Below the pieces are notes generated by a model. The model saw nothing but the letters and a program-made list of their open reading frames with translations, did no database searches and was not told the origin of the DNA. The position numbers and the translations under genes were made by a program. A stretch of DNA of 64,000 nt from Notolepis coatsorum (lineage: Eukaryota > Chordata > Actinopteri > Aulopiformes > Paralepididae), in the NCBI GenBank assembly GCA_963971535.1, contig OZ020589.1, forward strand, positions 49,263,492-49,327,491. Direction: 5' to 3'. Positions 9,553 to 21,880 of the stretch are shown here, in pieces. Each line of letters begins with the position of its first letter. The stretch's first letter is position 1.

Positions 9553-11740
9553 GCGCACATCAGCATACAACACCGGGCTGGTGACAGGCAACATGGAAGA
9601 ACACAAGATGGCAAGATACAACGTCAGGAGAGCAGTAATAGAGGCAAAACGGCGTTACAGGGATAAAGTTGAACTTCAGTTTGAACAGGCTGACTCTAGA
9701 GGCATGTGGCAGGGCCTCAGAACAATGACAGACTACAAAGGCACCCCCCTCAAACTGAACAGTGACATCTCCTTAGCAAATGATCTCAATTCCTTCTATG
9801 CGAGGTTTGAGGCTGTGAATAACAACACCAGCCTACAAACCACGGCAATGGGGGGGGGGGGGGGGGTCTGCTGATGGAGACTCAGTGTTCAGGGTAACAG
9901 AGCATGAGGTGAGACGGATCTTTAAAAAAGTGAATATCAGGAAGGCAGCAGGACCGGACGGCATCCCCGGCCGCGTCCTAAAAGTCTGTGCCGACCAACT
10001 GGCCCCGGTATTCACTGACATCTTCAACCTGTCCTTGGAACAGGCTGTCATCCCCACCTGTCTGAAGAAGTCCACCATCATCCCTGTACCCAAAAAATCT
10101 ACGCCCGCTTGCCTCAACGACTACCGCCCTGTAGCCCTCACCTCCATAGCCATGAAGTGCTTTGAGAAGCTAGTGAAGGGCTACATCTGTTCCTCCCTCC
10201 CCATCAACCTGGACCCTCTGCAATTTGCATATCGCCCCAACAGGTCCACGGAGGACGCCATAGCCCATGTGCTGCACACAGCAGCATCACACCTGGACAA
10301 GAGGCAGGGGAACTATGTGAGAATGCTGTTCATCGACTACAGCTCAGCATTCAATACCCCTCCAAACTCATAGCCAAGCTCAGGGACCTGGGCTTGAACT
10401 ATGACCTCTGCCAGTGGGTCTTGGACTTCCTGACGGGCAGACCCCAGGTGGTAAGAGCCGGCAACTGCACCTCCTCATCCATCACGCTCAACATAGGGGC
10501 CCCCCAGGGCTGTGTTCTGAGCCCCCTCCTCTACTCCCTGTACACACATGACTGCGTAGCACAGCGGAACAACAACACCATCATCAAATTTGCTGATGAC
10601 ACAGTAGTGGTGGGCCTGATCTCTGCCAACGACGAAAGGGCCTACCTGGAAGAGGTAGAGAACCTGTCACAGTGGTGTCAGGAGAACTGCCTCTCCCTGA
10701 ACGTCAGCAAAACAAAAGAGATGATTGTGGACTTCAGGAGGTCAGGGGTCAAGGACTACAGCCCCCTCAGCATCGACGGGGCACCGGTTGAGAGAGTGAA
10801 CAGTTTCAAGTACCTCGGAGCCCACATATCCGAGGACTTGACATGGACCACACACATTGACAGTGTTGTGAAGAAGGCACGACAACGCCTCTACTTCCTC
10901 AGGCGCCTAAGGAAGTTCCAAGTCAGTCAGAAGATCCTTAGGAACTTCTACTCATGTACAATAGAGAGCATCCTGACCAGCAACATCACCTCCTGGTTTG
11001 GGAATAGCACTGCACAAGACCGTAGCAGACTACAAAGAGTGACACGTTCAGCCGAACGCACAATTGGAGGGGGGCTTCCCACCCTCCAGAACATTTACAA
11101 CAAGCGGTGCAAGGGGAAGGCTAAGAGAATTATTAAGGACTCGAGCCACCCGAACAACTGCCTCTTTGAACTGCTGCGGTCAGGCAAGCGATACCGGAGT
11201 CTTAAGGCGAGCACAGAAAGACTCAGAAGAAGCTTCTATCCCCAGGCCATCAGGCTGCTAAACGAACAATAAACACTATGCAACAACCATCAAATGCACA
11301 CAGCACACACACCCACACGCACACACTCACTCAAACAAACAACACACTGCAGCACCCACTCTCCACACTTTAGATCACACAAACACACTTTACACTTTAT
11401 ATTTATTGATAAAGGATTTGCACTACAACTCGTACACCTACTGTGAATTGTACCTAAATTGCACCTCGTCCCATTTCTGCCTTGCACTATATAGTATTGT
11501 ATATTAGTACACTGCACAGTATTGTATATTGTATGGTAACTACGTCTATTCTGCATCGAACATTGTACATATGTCTAAACTGAACACTGTGACCTAATTT
11601 TTTTACTTCTAATTTTACTATGTTATTTTATTTCATACTTATCTTGTCTTGCACAGTCTCTGGAGCGTAACAGTAAGAAGCATTTTGTATAAAAGTATTC
11701 TGTACTTCTGTATGACAAATATTAAAGAAACTTGAAACTT
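9553..11740 (+). pseudogene. L2-like LINE, 5'-truncated, RT frame broken
   Basis: Closely related to 33750-35990. The pieces in order are the region before RT (9553-9850), RT (9885-11000) with [30 protein letters not shown] and [11 protein letters not shown], then the C-terminal domain to the stop at 11270-11272. The 3' untranslated region ends in attaaagaaacttgaaactt. Two lesions are visible against the intact relative. A G-run of 17 at 9850-9866 (13 in the relative), with a 3-bp loss after it, shifts the frame. A small deletion near 10360 removes codons after [10 protein letters not shown]. The element cannot encode a working RT. Confidence 0.9.
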
Positions 11741-12454
11741 AGCAGGTGTATTAGGGAGGACCCCCGTCTGGTGTTGAATTTGGTACCATTTGGCCAGCTG
11801 GTGGCGCTATAGTGCATGTTTGTAATTCGCAAATCTTGAAAACCGCTCATCTGATTGACTTCACGCTCAGTGCGTGTATTGCTGAGGACCCATGGAAGTG
11901 CAGTGTTGAATTTAGTGCCATTTGGCTAGATGATGACGCTATAATCATGAACATTTTATGTTCTCAAGAACACTGCAAGAAGCCATACCATGGGTCTTCA
12001 CAAGCAGCACTGAACAGCCACATGGTGGCGAATGGTGACAATGCTGCAAGCGGCAATACCGGGAGCCAAGCGTTCCGAAGAGGCACATGCTCTGAATGGC
12101 AACACCCCGAACGGGCACTGCACTAGTTAAAACAAAAGGCTGACTTTCCAAGTTTGTACTTTCATTCTGTACTCGGGGGACCTTAAGCATAAGCCAGTAA
12201 TTTGGGCGTGTCCGATAGGGTCCATAATTACAATCTAGCATTGTGATATAAGGCGGTCATTTCCCAGCAATGGCCTTAAAGATAAACAGATACCATTGTT
12301 TATTTCACCTTGGTTGGTCCAGGACTCAGACATTCACAACCCCCCTTCAATACACTTCACAATACAACATTGGCAACCGGTGGGCTGAGCCAGATGTGGC
12401 AGATCTGGCATCAGCTCACGCACCTAATTAACATTGTCATCTGCCATTTATGTT
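11741..12454. repeat. Old fish repeat (continuation) and unassigned sequence
   Basis: 11745-11990 continues the repeat cut by the LINE. It contains two related segments (tggtgttgaatttggtacca and agtgttgaatttagtgccat), suggesting an internal duplication of ~130 bp. Sequence from 12130 to 12454 is unassigned. Confidence 0.4.
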
Positions 12455-12879
12455 TGTTATGTTTCGTTGTCTATGTTGTCGTTGTTGTTTCCATTGTGTT
12501 AGATTTGTGTTCCCCTGTCTGTGTTTTGTAAATGTGTTTTAGTCTGTTGGTCTCAGTTTATTCTATTGTTATTGTTTTCCCCTTGTGCTCTGTGTTCTGT
12601 GCTCTGTGTTCTGTTAGTGTTGTCTACCACACCTGTGTCCTGTTTGTAATTACCTTTTGTCTCTAATTAGTGTTTGTATATTAAGTGTCTGGACCAGCAG
12701 AGACTTGCTGGTTCATTGTCTAAATGTTACCTGTGTTTGTCAGTCGTGTATCCTGTCTTGTGAGTAAAACACTGTTATCGTCACCACGTCGTCTCTTATC
12801 TGAGCATTTCAAGCCTTCTTTCGTATTCACTCTGCTATCTGGGTTCCAATCACCATGCCGAGTAAGCGCACTCGTAACA
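12455..12879 (+). repeat. Probable solo or orphan LTR
   Basis: Begins tgttatg and ends cgtaaca, an inverted TG...CA pair as in Gypsy LTRs. It contains a TATA-like tgtatattaag at 12673 and a polyadenylation-like region (gtgagtaaaacactg) before a 3' part ending in gtaaca. Length is ~425 bp, close to the 420-bp LTRs of the Gypsy at 50606. I see no convincing target duplication, so boundaries and identity are tentative. Confidence 0.45.
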
Positions 12880-14098
12880 CTCTCTGCGAGAGAAGACCAA
12901 CCCACTTTATCACAGAGGATGCTGTGGTGAGTACCATATCCATCACCAGTAATACATATTTGAGCAGAATGATAGAACGTGTTATTAACTATTACATTTA
13001 TTATGTTTACATTTCACTACACCTGAGAGGAATGGTGGTGTTGACAGCGGACGACAGGGACAGCAGTGGTTGCTAGTTTACTTATAGATGTACTTAGATA
13101 GAGGAAAGGAGGGCTGGCTAGATGGATGGATAAAAGGGAGGGACAAGTAGATGGATGGAGGGAGAGAGGGCTGGGTGGTTAGATAGGGGGAGGGAGAGCT
13201 AGCTGAATGGATAGAGGGTGGGAGAGAAGGATAATTGAAGAGGAATGCAGGAGGAAGGGTTAAGACATTTACAGAAGACATTTTAATTGACTATTGTTCA
13301 CAACTTCTAACTGAATGTCTCTGGAGTTACACATATTAATAGTCATTACTCATTCAGTTCCTCAGACATAATTTAGACACCATGCTAAATGAATTTCACT
13401 GCTTCCATTTTCAGCCTATCGCAAACAATCAACCCAGCTTTCTTTGGTCAACTCGCGTGTATGAGTGTGTGTGTGTGCGTGCGTGCATATCTGTGTGTGT
13501 GTGTATGTATGTGTTCCATATCAACTGTGTGACTCCATACTCTCAAGTGACACTATATTGCTTCCTGTTTTGTTTAATCACATTTAACCCCTGCTGACTT
13601 GAATGGATGTCCTTTGTGTGAAGCAGCCTTTCATCTAAACATGGCTGTAATAGATGTATATATTGCATGATCCTCTCTCCATATCCCCAGACACTCTAAC
13701 GCAATCGACTCACAATAAACCTGCTTTAAGATAAATCATATCACGAGGCAAAGCTACGAGAATTTAAGTTATTACCAGCATAAGAAAACACTATTTAGAT
13801 TTTGGAATTTTGGAATACATTACATTCATCATGAAGATCAATTTATGTTTGACATCTATAGGTTTCCAAAGAGGCACTCTGGCTGTGAATTAAATGTCTT
13901 CTTCTCTCGACATAACTGTCACTGCAGCTTCTGTGGGAAGGGATAACTTCACACATTTCTGTAATTTACAAAAAAAAAGCACAAGAGAGTAATCTCTCCC
14001 ATGCCGCCTCATCGCAGCCTCCTATATCTTTATTTCCCCAGCGAGCCAGTTTTATCTGCAGCCGTACACTTCCCAGATGTTCCCTTAGGAAGAACAAA
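12880..14098. other. Unassigned; degenerate purine-rich repeat at 13090-13260
   Basis: A degenerate gga/gat-rich tract (gatggatgg, gggaggga) spans about 13095-13260. A short (gt)n stretch lies at 13464-13510. The rest is AT-rich with no gene signature, up to the 5S/IR element. Confidence 0.4.
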
Positions 14099-14394
14099 AA
14101 CGTTAGGTTATGTATATAACCAAGTTCTGTTAATACTAGTGACGCTCAGCGTCATATTGCATATATCTCGCTTCAGCGTATATACACTGAATAAATTTCA
14201 AAATGTACCTTTACATGCCAGCATTCATCTGGTCACACCCCCATCCGCTTACCTACATAAGCAGGGGTGGTGCCACACACTCATCTCCTTCCCAACAAAT
14301 TTCACCGCAATGAAAAATCAAGGGCCGCAGCGGCGTCTAGACGCTGAGCGTCACTAGTATTAACAGAACTTGGTTATATACATAACCTAACGTT
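14099..14394. repeat. Inverted-repeat unit of copy 2
   Basis: Arms 14099-14153 and 14340-14394 are perfect 55-bp reverse complements. They carry a near-palindrome (ggttatgtatataacc) at the outer edge and gacgctcagcgtc at the inner edge. The enclosed sequence is an inverted copy of the right end at 19175-19322. Confidence 0.9.
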
Positions 14395-14405
14395 CTGCTT
14401 CATAC

Positions 14406-14454
14406 TAGCTTCCGCTCAGCGTCATATTGCATAGCAGGAGCTGAGCGGGAGCTA
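14406..14454. other. Conserved hairpin at the left end, copy 2
   Basis: Arms 14406-14420 (tagcttccgctcagc) and 14440-14454 (gctgagcgggagcta) pair over 15 positions with a single T:G pair and a 19-nt loop. The stem sequence differs from copies 1 and 3 but pairing is kept. Confidence 0.8.
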
Positions 14455-15580
14455 GAAGCTCGACAAATGTACCCCGCTGAGGCCCCCCACAACCATCAGA
14501 ACAGGGAGGGCCGAGCCCCCCCGGACCCCCCCTAATGGAGGGCACCCCCCCTATTGGAGGTCCCCGGGAGGGCGACGGACCTGACCGTGCGAAGAGGCAC
14601 TCAAGCAACTCAACGCACAGGGTGAGCAGACCGTGGCCTGACCCCACGACTACACACACGCACAACCCGCATGCCACCCGGGAACGAACGGAGGGAACAA
14701 CCTCGTTACTGCCCCCAGAATCACGGGGTCAAGGGTAAACCCAACCCCGTGGCAAGGCCGTAGCAGCGGAGCGCGAAGGAAGGCCCAGACCCACCAAAGG
14801 GACTGGACCCCCTGGAATGGGGGCCCAGAGAAGTCCATGATGCCAGCATCAAGACCCCACCAGGTGGGCACTTAGTGACCCCGCCCCCCACATCGCCAGC
14901 GTATTCGGACAAAGGCCCCTCAGCCGAGCGGGCCCTGTCCCCCCAATAGTCCACCGCCTGGCACACTGACCCTGCAGAACAGGCAGTCAGCATGGCTGTA
15001 AGCACACAAAAAAGGTTAACCAACGGAAGCAGGCAGCGCACCGGGGAAAAACCAGGCAACAGGCTGTTAACCCGAGCCTGGAGACTGCGGACGAGACAGG
15101 CGCCAGAGGGGACAGCTGAACACAGCCGTACCGGCGGAAGGGGCGTATGCTGGCGTTGTTGCATGACCAAGCCTCCATTTAAAAAAAACCCACCCAGAGG
15201 GGTTGAGGCAGAGAAGGCTGACACGATTGGCAGACGTCATGAACGTGCAGGGGCACCCTCAACCGGGTAACCCGGGAGTTGACACTGCTCCAACACACCA
15301 GGGAATCAACCACCTTGGTGTTACCCAATGCGGTGGTTGTTCCTATAACCCCTCAAGAAAAAACTCCAAAACACACCTGCGGGTATACACCGGCTATACC
15401 GCAGTACAAGTGTTTCAGTTTCCAAAAAAGGGTTAACCCAGGCCTACGGGTCGACGAAACATTACTTCGGACCGGGCCCCGCGATACGGGAAGCACAGGG
15501 TCACCAGAGGAGGTCAAAGACCACCCCAACAGGCCCCTCTTCGCCATGCGTGAGAGAGGAGTGAAAAGAATGGAGAACCA

Positions 15581-15704
15581 GCCCCAAGCACACCATACTT
15601 GGTATTCCCAGGCGGTCTCCCAACCAAGTACTAACCAGGACCAACCTGCGTAGCGGCCGAGATCTGACGAGATCGAGCGTGTACAGGTTGGCATGGCCGT
15701 AAGC
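15581..15704 (-). ncRNA. 5S rRNA-like segment of copy 2, followed by a T-run
   Basis: The minus strand starts gcttacggccatgcc and keeps the 5S core (gatctcgtcagatctcgg). Its 3' control region is better preserved than in copy 1 (gttagtacttgg, gggagaccgcctgggaatacc region). The helix ccaacctg/caggttgg is kept. TTTT lies at 15567-15564 on the minus strand. The better match to box C and the intermediate element makes TFIIIA binding conceivable. A functional ribosomal role is not, because the 5' and 3' ends no longer pair as in 5S rRNA. Confidence 0.8.
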
Positions 15705-16979
15705 CATTACGACAGTGCAGAGTACAAAATGTACCCAACCAGGGTCTCCATATCGCTTAACCCCGTGACACCCGGACCGACCTGGCATTTTCCCCCTGAA
15801 AAAGCCCAAGTCCCTCAGGGTACCAGAACAGCAGATCTGCATCCCCGGCGGACAACGGGTTTAACTGATCCGGACCAGCGTGACCAGAACCAGTCCCGTG
15901 CCCTAACCACGCCGACATGCCTACTCCAGGAGAAGGGGCAGATATGCATGTTGATCTTAAACATGAAAAGAAGGCGCCACCCAGACGTTCGGGGCAAACC
16001 GCGCCTGGTGGCCCACCCCCAGGGCGTGAGACCCCTCTACATATGTTCAGATCCATTCCGTCATCATCCCCCAGATATGAACGAGAATCCGTCGACAACC
16101 AAAACAGGTCGTCGGAAGAGGAAAAACCTCCATCCCAGTTGCTTTATAAAAACGCCGTTTTAACCTCAAGCAACCAAGGCGTGCCAGTCAGTCGCCTGAT
16201 TACAGAACACCCCGAGCTAGCACTATGCGTGCGTCGGGACACAACCACATCAATGAACAGGCTATTTAGACCTGTCATTGAATCCCCAAGGCGCCCAGGG
16301 GAACGACAAGAGGGGTGTGATACTTCCTAACTCCAACTCTTTTTAAAAGAAAAGAAGGAAGCACCAACAGTATGTATCCCAGTCTACACAGCCAGGGGTA
16401 AAAATCGTTCACATTTTTACATCCCACCACCCTCCCATAGGAAGGAAACGGAAATCCCCAGAGAGACTTCCCACGCGAGCTGTACAGATTGAAAAGAATA
16501 TATTGCACCTTGAGCCATGTAAAAGTTTGGTTTTAGGGCTCTCCGGGGAGGAGGCACTGAACCCATACACACTCAATAATCGAATTGAATCGAATACACA
16601 CACAATAGAGTAGGAGTCCTTCTCGAGGTTCCACTCACCTTGACAATCTGAGGAGGAGGCTCTGTACTCTGAGGAGGCTCCCTCACATGGAAGGAGAGTC
16701 CCAACTCACAGAAGGCCCGAATAGGAGCTTCGTGAGGAGGAGCCCTGACCACCCCCTGAAACAGATCCATCATATGGACCTGAACAGCACACGGAAGTCC
16801 TACCAACAGAGACGCGCACAGTGACGTACTCTATGGTGGGGGAATTTCTGCGGTGCACACGCCCAATATTCCAGGGCGTGGGACCAGGAAACTCCCCCCC
16901 CCCCCCCCCCCCCCTCACCCTGTAACGTGTTGAACCGCAACGTGACAGGAACCTTGAAGGACAGGTGGGTTTACCCCTG

Positions 16980-18960
16980 ACCAACAGAAAAAAGGGGGAG
17001 AAAAGGTTACCAGTTCACCCCTTTACGACCCCACACCCATGATACGATGTAATGACAAAAAAAGAGTATGACGCAGTCCAACAGCTTCACACAGCGCATG
17101 TGCCAACCTGCTATCTGATTTTTACTAAGGAAAAAACACAGAATAGAGAGGGCCCTCTCAAGAGCCCCGGTATCAAACTTACACATGTGCTTCTGTGGCC
17201 AGCCCAACCCAGTTGTAGGTCACACGACACACACAACCCATTTATCACCTACAAAAAATGGCAAAAACACTCTACAGAGGAACGCCGTTTTTCATAATGA
17301 GAGAATACACAATTCTCGATTAGTATTGGCCACAGGCCTTGCTAAGCACACACGAAAAAGCGACCAAACAATCTTTTCTTTAGGAAAATAAAGTTTCTCA
17401 AGCGGTTAGCACAACCCCAACAACTAAGCTAAGGGTTACATCGTATCCCTACCACACAGTGACACAATATAGTGTAACAACATGTCTGAGAGGAGGATGA
17501 AGAAGTCCCCAGGGAACCGGGGGGAAACACAACCCTCCTACTTTACCCTTAATACGGCCAGTTAAACAGGTAAACCTGTTAATATGTGAACACACTGTTC
17601 ATTGTCATTACAGGCTGAGAAAAGAATCATTCTTTACTCATATGTCACTAAGCATAGGTTAGTTTAACCCCCTTAGTTGTGAGTGCACGGTACAAGAACA
17701 CACATGATGTTTCTCAACACAACAAACCAGATCATTTTCACATCTGTAATAAACAACCCGATTTGCATGGAGAAGCCAAATACCAGTGACAAGACAATTC
17801 ACACATAACTCGCATCGTATCCTAAATGTAGTGCAGCAACACACGTTTTGGAAAACATCGTTATTTACAAAACATTTAGAAGGGAAAGAAAGAAGAAGTG
17901 TACAAGGTCTGGTCTGGACCTTGCCTACCTTGAGCGCAGATCAAGCGAAACTGCAGTCTCTAACAAGGCACCGTAGTAAACACAACCGTTCTGTGTTGTC
18001 AACCTGGGCAGCGTCGCCGCTCCATCCTGCCGCTACGGTCCCCCTTGTTGACGCAGTCCTTGCCGGCCTGGCTCAGGGCAGGTTCGACGAACATCCTCTG
18101 TCAAAGATGACGTCGTAGTCAAGAGTGTTTAAAAGATGTTATAATCAAAGCACGTTCAACAGTGTAGCATTAAGCTAACGGCCGCCCTCGGCCGATAGCA
18201 GCAAGCTAACGTTTCCTAGCCTAGCCTAGGTAGGCCACAACTAGCACGCAAGCTAACGTTTCCTAGCCTAGTGATCACAACAGGCTAGTGCCGCAGCTAA
18301 CAGCTGACTGGCTAACAGTAGGCCACCACTAGCACGTAAGCTAAGCAGCTATCACCTGAACTTGTACACAATGATATAACAATCACTCAGACAGGCCGCC
18401 GTTCTGAAACCCTCCTCACTGTTTAAGAGAGAAGAGAAACGAAATGTTAACACAGTTTTACAACGGTGATTTTACCAACACCCGGCGGGGCCAGCACAAT
18501 TCCCATCTGGGCTGTAGCTGACTTGAACACAGATCTTCCACTAACGAACATCCATGCCCATATTTCCTCGTGAGGGAATACTCTCATTTGTATATGAAAG
18601 ACGGGGCCTCACGGTGACAGAGAAACATCCACTCGTCCAGAAAACACAGGGATCACCAGTGTTACTGGTTGTGGCCCACTAGTTAACTATAATGGGCTTC
18701 AGACCAAGGTCCTCTGCCGTTGCCTAAGAGGCTTGAACAAAGGACCCTTAATCTGGGGCCGGTGTTCGTAAACATTGTCAGCTAGCCCCCATAGCACTAA
18801 CAGACAAGTGGAGCTCGCAAGCAAAACATCACTCACCAACCTGGAACCCACCGCTCCTCACAACAGCGGCGCGTCCTACAGTCCAGCTGCCGCTGAAAGG
18901 TTTTACCGCAACCAGCCACAGCAAGGAACTGCAGTTGGGAGGCATGCAGCGGCGTGCTCC
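16980..18960. other. Extra interior of copy 2 without counterpart in copy 3
   Basis: Copy 3 joins directly sequences that in copy 2 lie at ~16950 and ~18970. The intervening ~2 kb holds short repeated motifs (aagctaacg, ctagcctag, aggccacaact) at 18170-18350 and no recognisable coding family. It may be an insertion into copy 2, or original body lost from copy 3. Confidence 0.5.
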
Positions 18961-19343
18961 CAATACAAAAACCGGTGGAGGATTTTTAGACTGATCATCA
19001 TCTTCCAGACACTCCAGTACGAAGACAATATCGCTGTATTTTCTCGAAAATAGTGAGAGAGAAAATAAAGATATGATGTCAACGTATCTCCTTGTTCTTC
19101 CTTTCCTCAGAGTAAATATTTTTCTCCACGTCAAGTGGGCATGTGAGCAGCACTTGCTTGTGATGGAATTTGAAAAGGAGATGAGTGTGTGGCACCACCC
19201 CTGCTTATGTAGGTAAGCGGATGGGGGTGTGGCCAGATGAATGCTGGCATGTAAAGGTACATTTTGAAATTTATTCAGTGTATATACGCTGAAGCGAGAT
19301 ATATGCAATATGACGCTGAGCGGAAGCTAGTATGAAGCAGAAC

Positions 19344-19792
19344 AACCCGTTGACGTCTGAAAAAGATGCACCTTTCAAAATCTCGCCTCTGTAAAATAGT
19401 CACCGGAGCAGTCTTTCTGAGGTGCCGCTTTAGCTTTGAGTGTGCCACTTTCTCCAGGGGAAGAAATGAAGGAGGGGGAGGACAAGGAGGAGGAAGAAGG
19501 GGAGCGGAGCGAGGAAGAAAGGGGAAGGGAGAGAGGAAGAAAGGGGAACAGAGAGAGGAAGAAAGGGGAAGGGAGAGAGGAAGAAAGGGAAACGGTTCCA
19601 TGTTCCATCATTCATCAAATCTCTGATTTATTAACTGTTGTAGATTCTACTTAAAGTACAACAAATAAAATAACATGTAGTATGAAGTCATCATCTTTCT
19701 ACTGTCTATTAGTGTATTCCTCATCTCCAATCAAATTGTGTACAGGCTCAGTATATGAGACTGCACACACACGCACGCATGCACGCAATTAT
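19344..19792. repeat. Purine-rich tract and spacer
   Basis: 19465-19600 is almost purely purine on the plus strand with a repeated gaggaagaaaggggaa motif. No gene seen. Confidence 0.5.
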
Positions 19793-20120
19793 GCAGAATG
19801 GGTACAGTACAATACAGCTCAATACCCACAATTGTTAAGGGGATGCAGACCAGAGAAAGCCTTTCATCTTGTTTACGTCAGGGTCCCCCATTTTCAATTC
19901 ATAATGACATTTATGACATACACAACATACAAATATACAGATATAAGAATTTAATCTAATCATCTAAACTATTCTAATCATGACATTTAAGACATACATG
20001 ACATACAGATATACAGTACAGGTGAGATGACATCCCAGATAGTGCCTAAATTAAGTAATATGTCATCGACCATATCCTGTCCCTGAATACTCAGATTCGT
20101 TCTTGCAGTTAAAAAATTTA
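19793..20120 (-). mobile_element. 3' end of a CR1/L2-type LINE, minus orientation
   Basis: Matches 30300-30480 and 27280-27440 (gcagaatgggtacag, gttaaggggatgcagaccag, tcagggtcccccattttcaa). These are the 3' untranslated region of the LINE whose RT lies at 30804-32048. From 20021 the segment aggtgagatgacatcccaga recurs at 20459. Confidence 0.7.
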
Positions 20121-20560
20121 TATTTCTAGTCTGGTTTGATAGTTGTGTAACCGAGTGGATTTGAACATGCAGACCATCGGATCCACAGTCGGCCAAGCTA
20201 ACCAGCAAAAGTTTGAGACCAGCAAGTGCTGTGTAGTTTACAGTTTTTCTAGGGTGGACGGGCAGGCGTAGTGTCGCTCGCAGCGCAGGTCAAATCGCTT
20301 GCATTGTAATCTGCGAAGCAACGCATGCGAAGCGAACGCGTGCAGAGCGCGTGCCTGCCTGTATTTTCTTTGGCGTGTGGGAATTATGGCTCTTTGAAGG
20401 GAGCTGGATCTTTTAAGAATGTATTAATCATCTACCTAAAAAGATATAAGTATATTTTAAGGTGAGATGACATCCCAGATAGCCCTGAATTAAGTAATCT
20501 GTCATCGACCATATCCTGTCCCCGAATACTCACAGATTCGTTCTTGCAGTAAAAAGTAAA
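20021..20560. repeat. Direct repeat pair flanking a CpG-rich block
   Basis: Segments 20021-20120 and 20459-20545 are ~90% alike (ggtgagatgacatcccagat, catcgaccatatcctgtccc). Between them, 20225-20400 is CpG-rich (gcgaagcgaacgcg) and otherwise unassigned. This looks like a duplication of part of a LINE 3' region, or two insertions. Confidence 0.5.
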
Positions 20561-20608
20561 AAAAATAAATAATAATAATAAAAACATACATCCTTTATTA
20601 CATGCACA

Positions 20609-20725
<117 letters not shown>

Positions 20726-21600
20726 ATTCATGTGTGTAAGACATTGTCCGCCCCCTGGCTTGAGGAGACACAGCACTGTGACATTGGAGTTTTAAACAAG
20801 CTGTCATAGTGTTATTGACACCTGCTCACACCTCTGTCAAAATAAGCATTTACAGTACTAGTGTAGTGCCTGTTTAAAATGTGCCCGTTTCAGACTGCGT
20901 GTCTGTTGGGAACGTGTGCCTGTTCAGAACTGGGAAGTGCTGCTTACAGTGTTCTTGAAAATTGCACATTCAACACATTCAACACATTCAACACAGAGCT
21001 TACTTGGGTCCTCAGCAATACACCGACCAAGTGTGAAGTCGATCAGATGAACGGTTCTGGAGATATGCAAAGGACAGACAGGACAGAGCATTATGACGTA
21101 TGATGCTACAGCACCCCCCATCAGCCAAAATGCACCAAATGTGTCATGGTCACTCATGCATACATCCACATCATAGAGGTATCTACACGTGTCCACTAAA
21201 TGTGTTTGCAATAGCCCAACGCATTCAGGAGATATGCAATTTTATCTACTATACAGTAAGCTCGGCCTACAACATTTGAGCAAAACAAATGGACAAATGG
21301 CACCAAAGACACTGACTGCACTTCCTTGGGTCCTCACTCAGCAATACACCTGCCAAGTGTGAGGTCGATAGAGAGTTAGATGTTATTTCAACATGCACTA
21401 GGAATACATCTGGAGGGAACCTCCCATGGTAAGCACTGTCAAGGGCAACAATCTGCTGTGTGTTTGAATGTTAAGTATGCCAGTGGACACATTTTGTGTG
21501 TGTGTTTGTATTTGTATTTTATACCACTACTGAATGCGAAGGTGAAGGCTAAACTATTTACATATACTGTAGCTCCAGTCACTACTGGATAGAATGTGGG
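20726..21600. repeat. Old fish repeat fragments
   Basis: Segments around 20940-21075 and 21300-21370 share gggtcctca, gcaatacacc and aagtgtgaagtcgat, as in 11840-11900. A short cattcaacacattcaacaca triplication lies at 20970-20995. No gene seen in 21370-21600. Confidence 0.4.
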
Positions 21601-21880
21601 ATCAGGAGGGGAGAGGAGATGAGGGGGGAGGAGGGAGGAGAGGAGAGAGGAGGAGGGAGGAGAGAAGAGAGGAGAGGAGGACGAGGGGGTGGGGAGCAGA
21701 TGAGGAGAGGAGAGAGAGGGAAGGTGAAGATGAAAAATGGAGGGAGGAGAAGAAATAAATTAAGTTAACAGCACAGGAGAAGAAATGGAAGAAGAGGAAT
21801 AGGAGGAGGAGGAGGAGGAGGAGGAGAGAAGAACAGAGGAGGGGAAATGAGAGGAGAGGGCAGGAGAGGTGCAGGAATGG
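21601..21880. repeat. Purine-rich (GGA/GAG) tract
   Basis: About 280 bp is almost entirely A and G on the plus strand with irregular ggaggag units. Such tracts can adopt triplex structures. Confidence 0.75.

Larger units (their letters stand above)
14099..19343 (+). mobile_element. 5S/IR family element, copy 2 (most complete)
   Basis: Order on the plus strand: inverted-repeat unit (14099-14394), left end (from 14392) with hairpin, GC-rich body, 5S-like segment in antisense (15704-15581), conserved blocks near 16200-16520 and 16800-16950, an extra ~2 kb not present in copy 3 (about 16980-18960), then the right end (19175-19343). The left and right ends share a perfect 42-bp inverted repeat (14392-14433 and 19302-19343). 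The right end is repeated, inverted, inside the left unit (14143-14290 against 19175-19322, one mismatch in 148 bp). No frame is conserved with copies 1 and 3. No transposase, RT or recombinase is recognisable. Confidence 0.85.

Noticed and set aside
18829..19308. 160-codon minus frame at the right end of copy 2, with a Walker-A-like string in another frame
   Set aside because: Copy 3 has no equivalent protein, and the Walker-like string lacks a start codon and supporting motifs.
14099..19343. DIRS-type element as identity for the 5S/IR family, because of inverted ends and an internal inverted copy
   Set aside because: The geometry is suggestive, but no RT, methylase-like or tyrosine recombinase sequence is present; kept only as a possibility to test.
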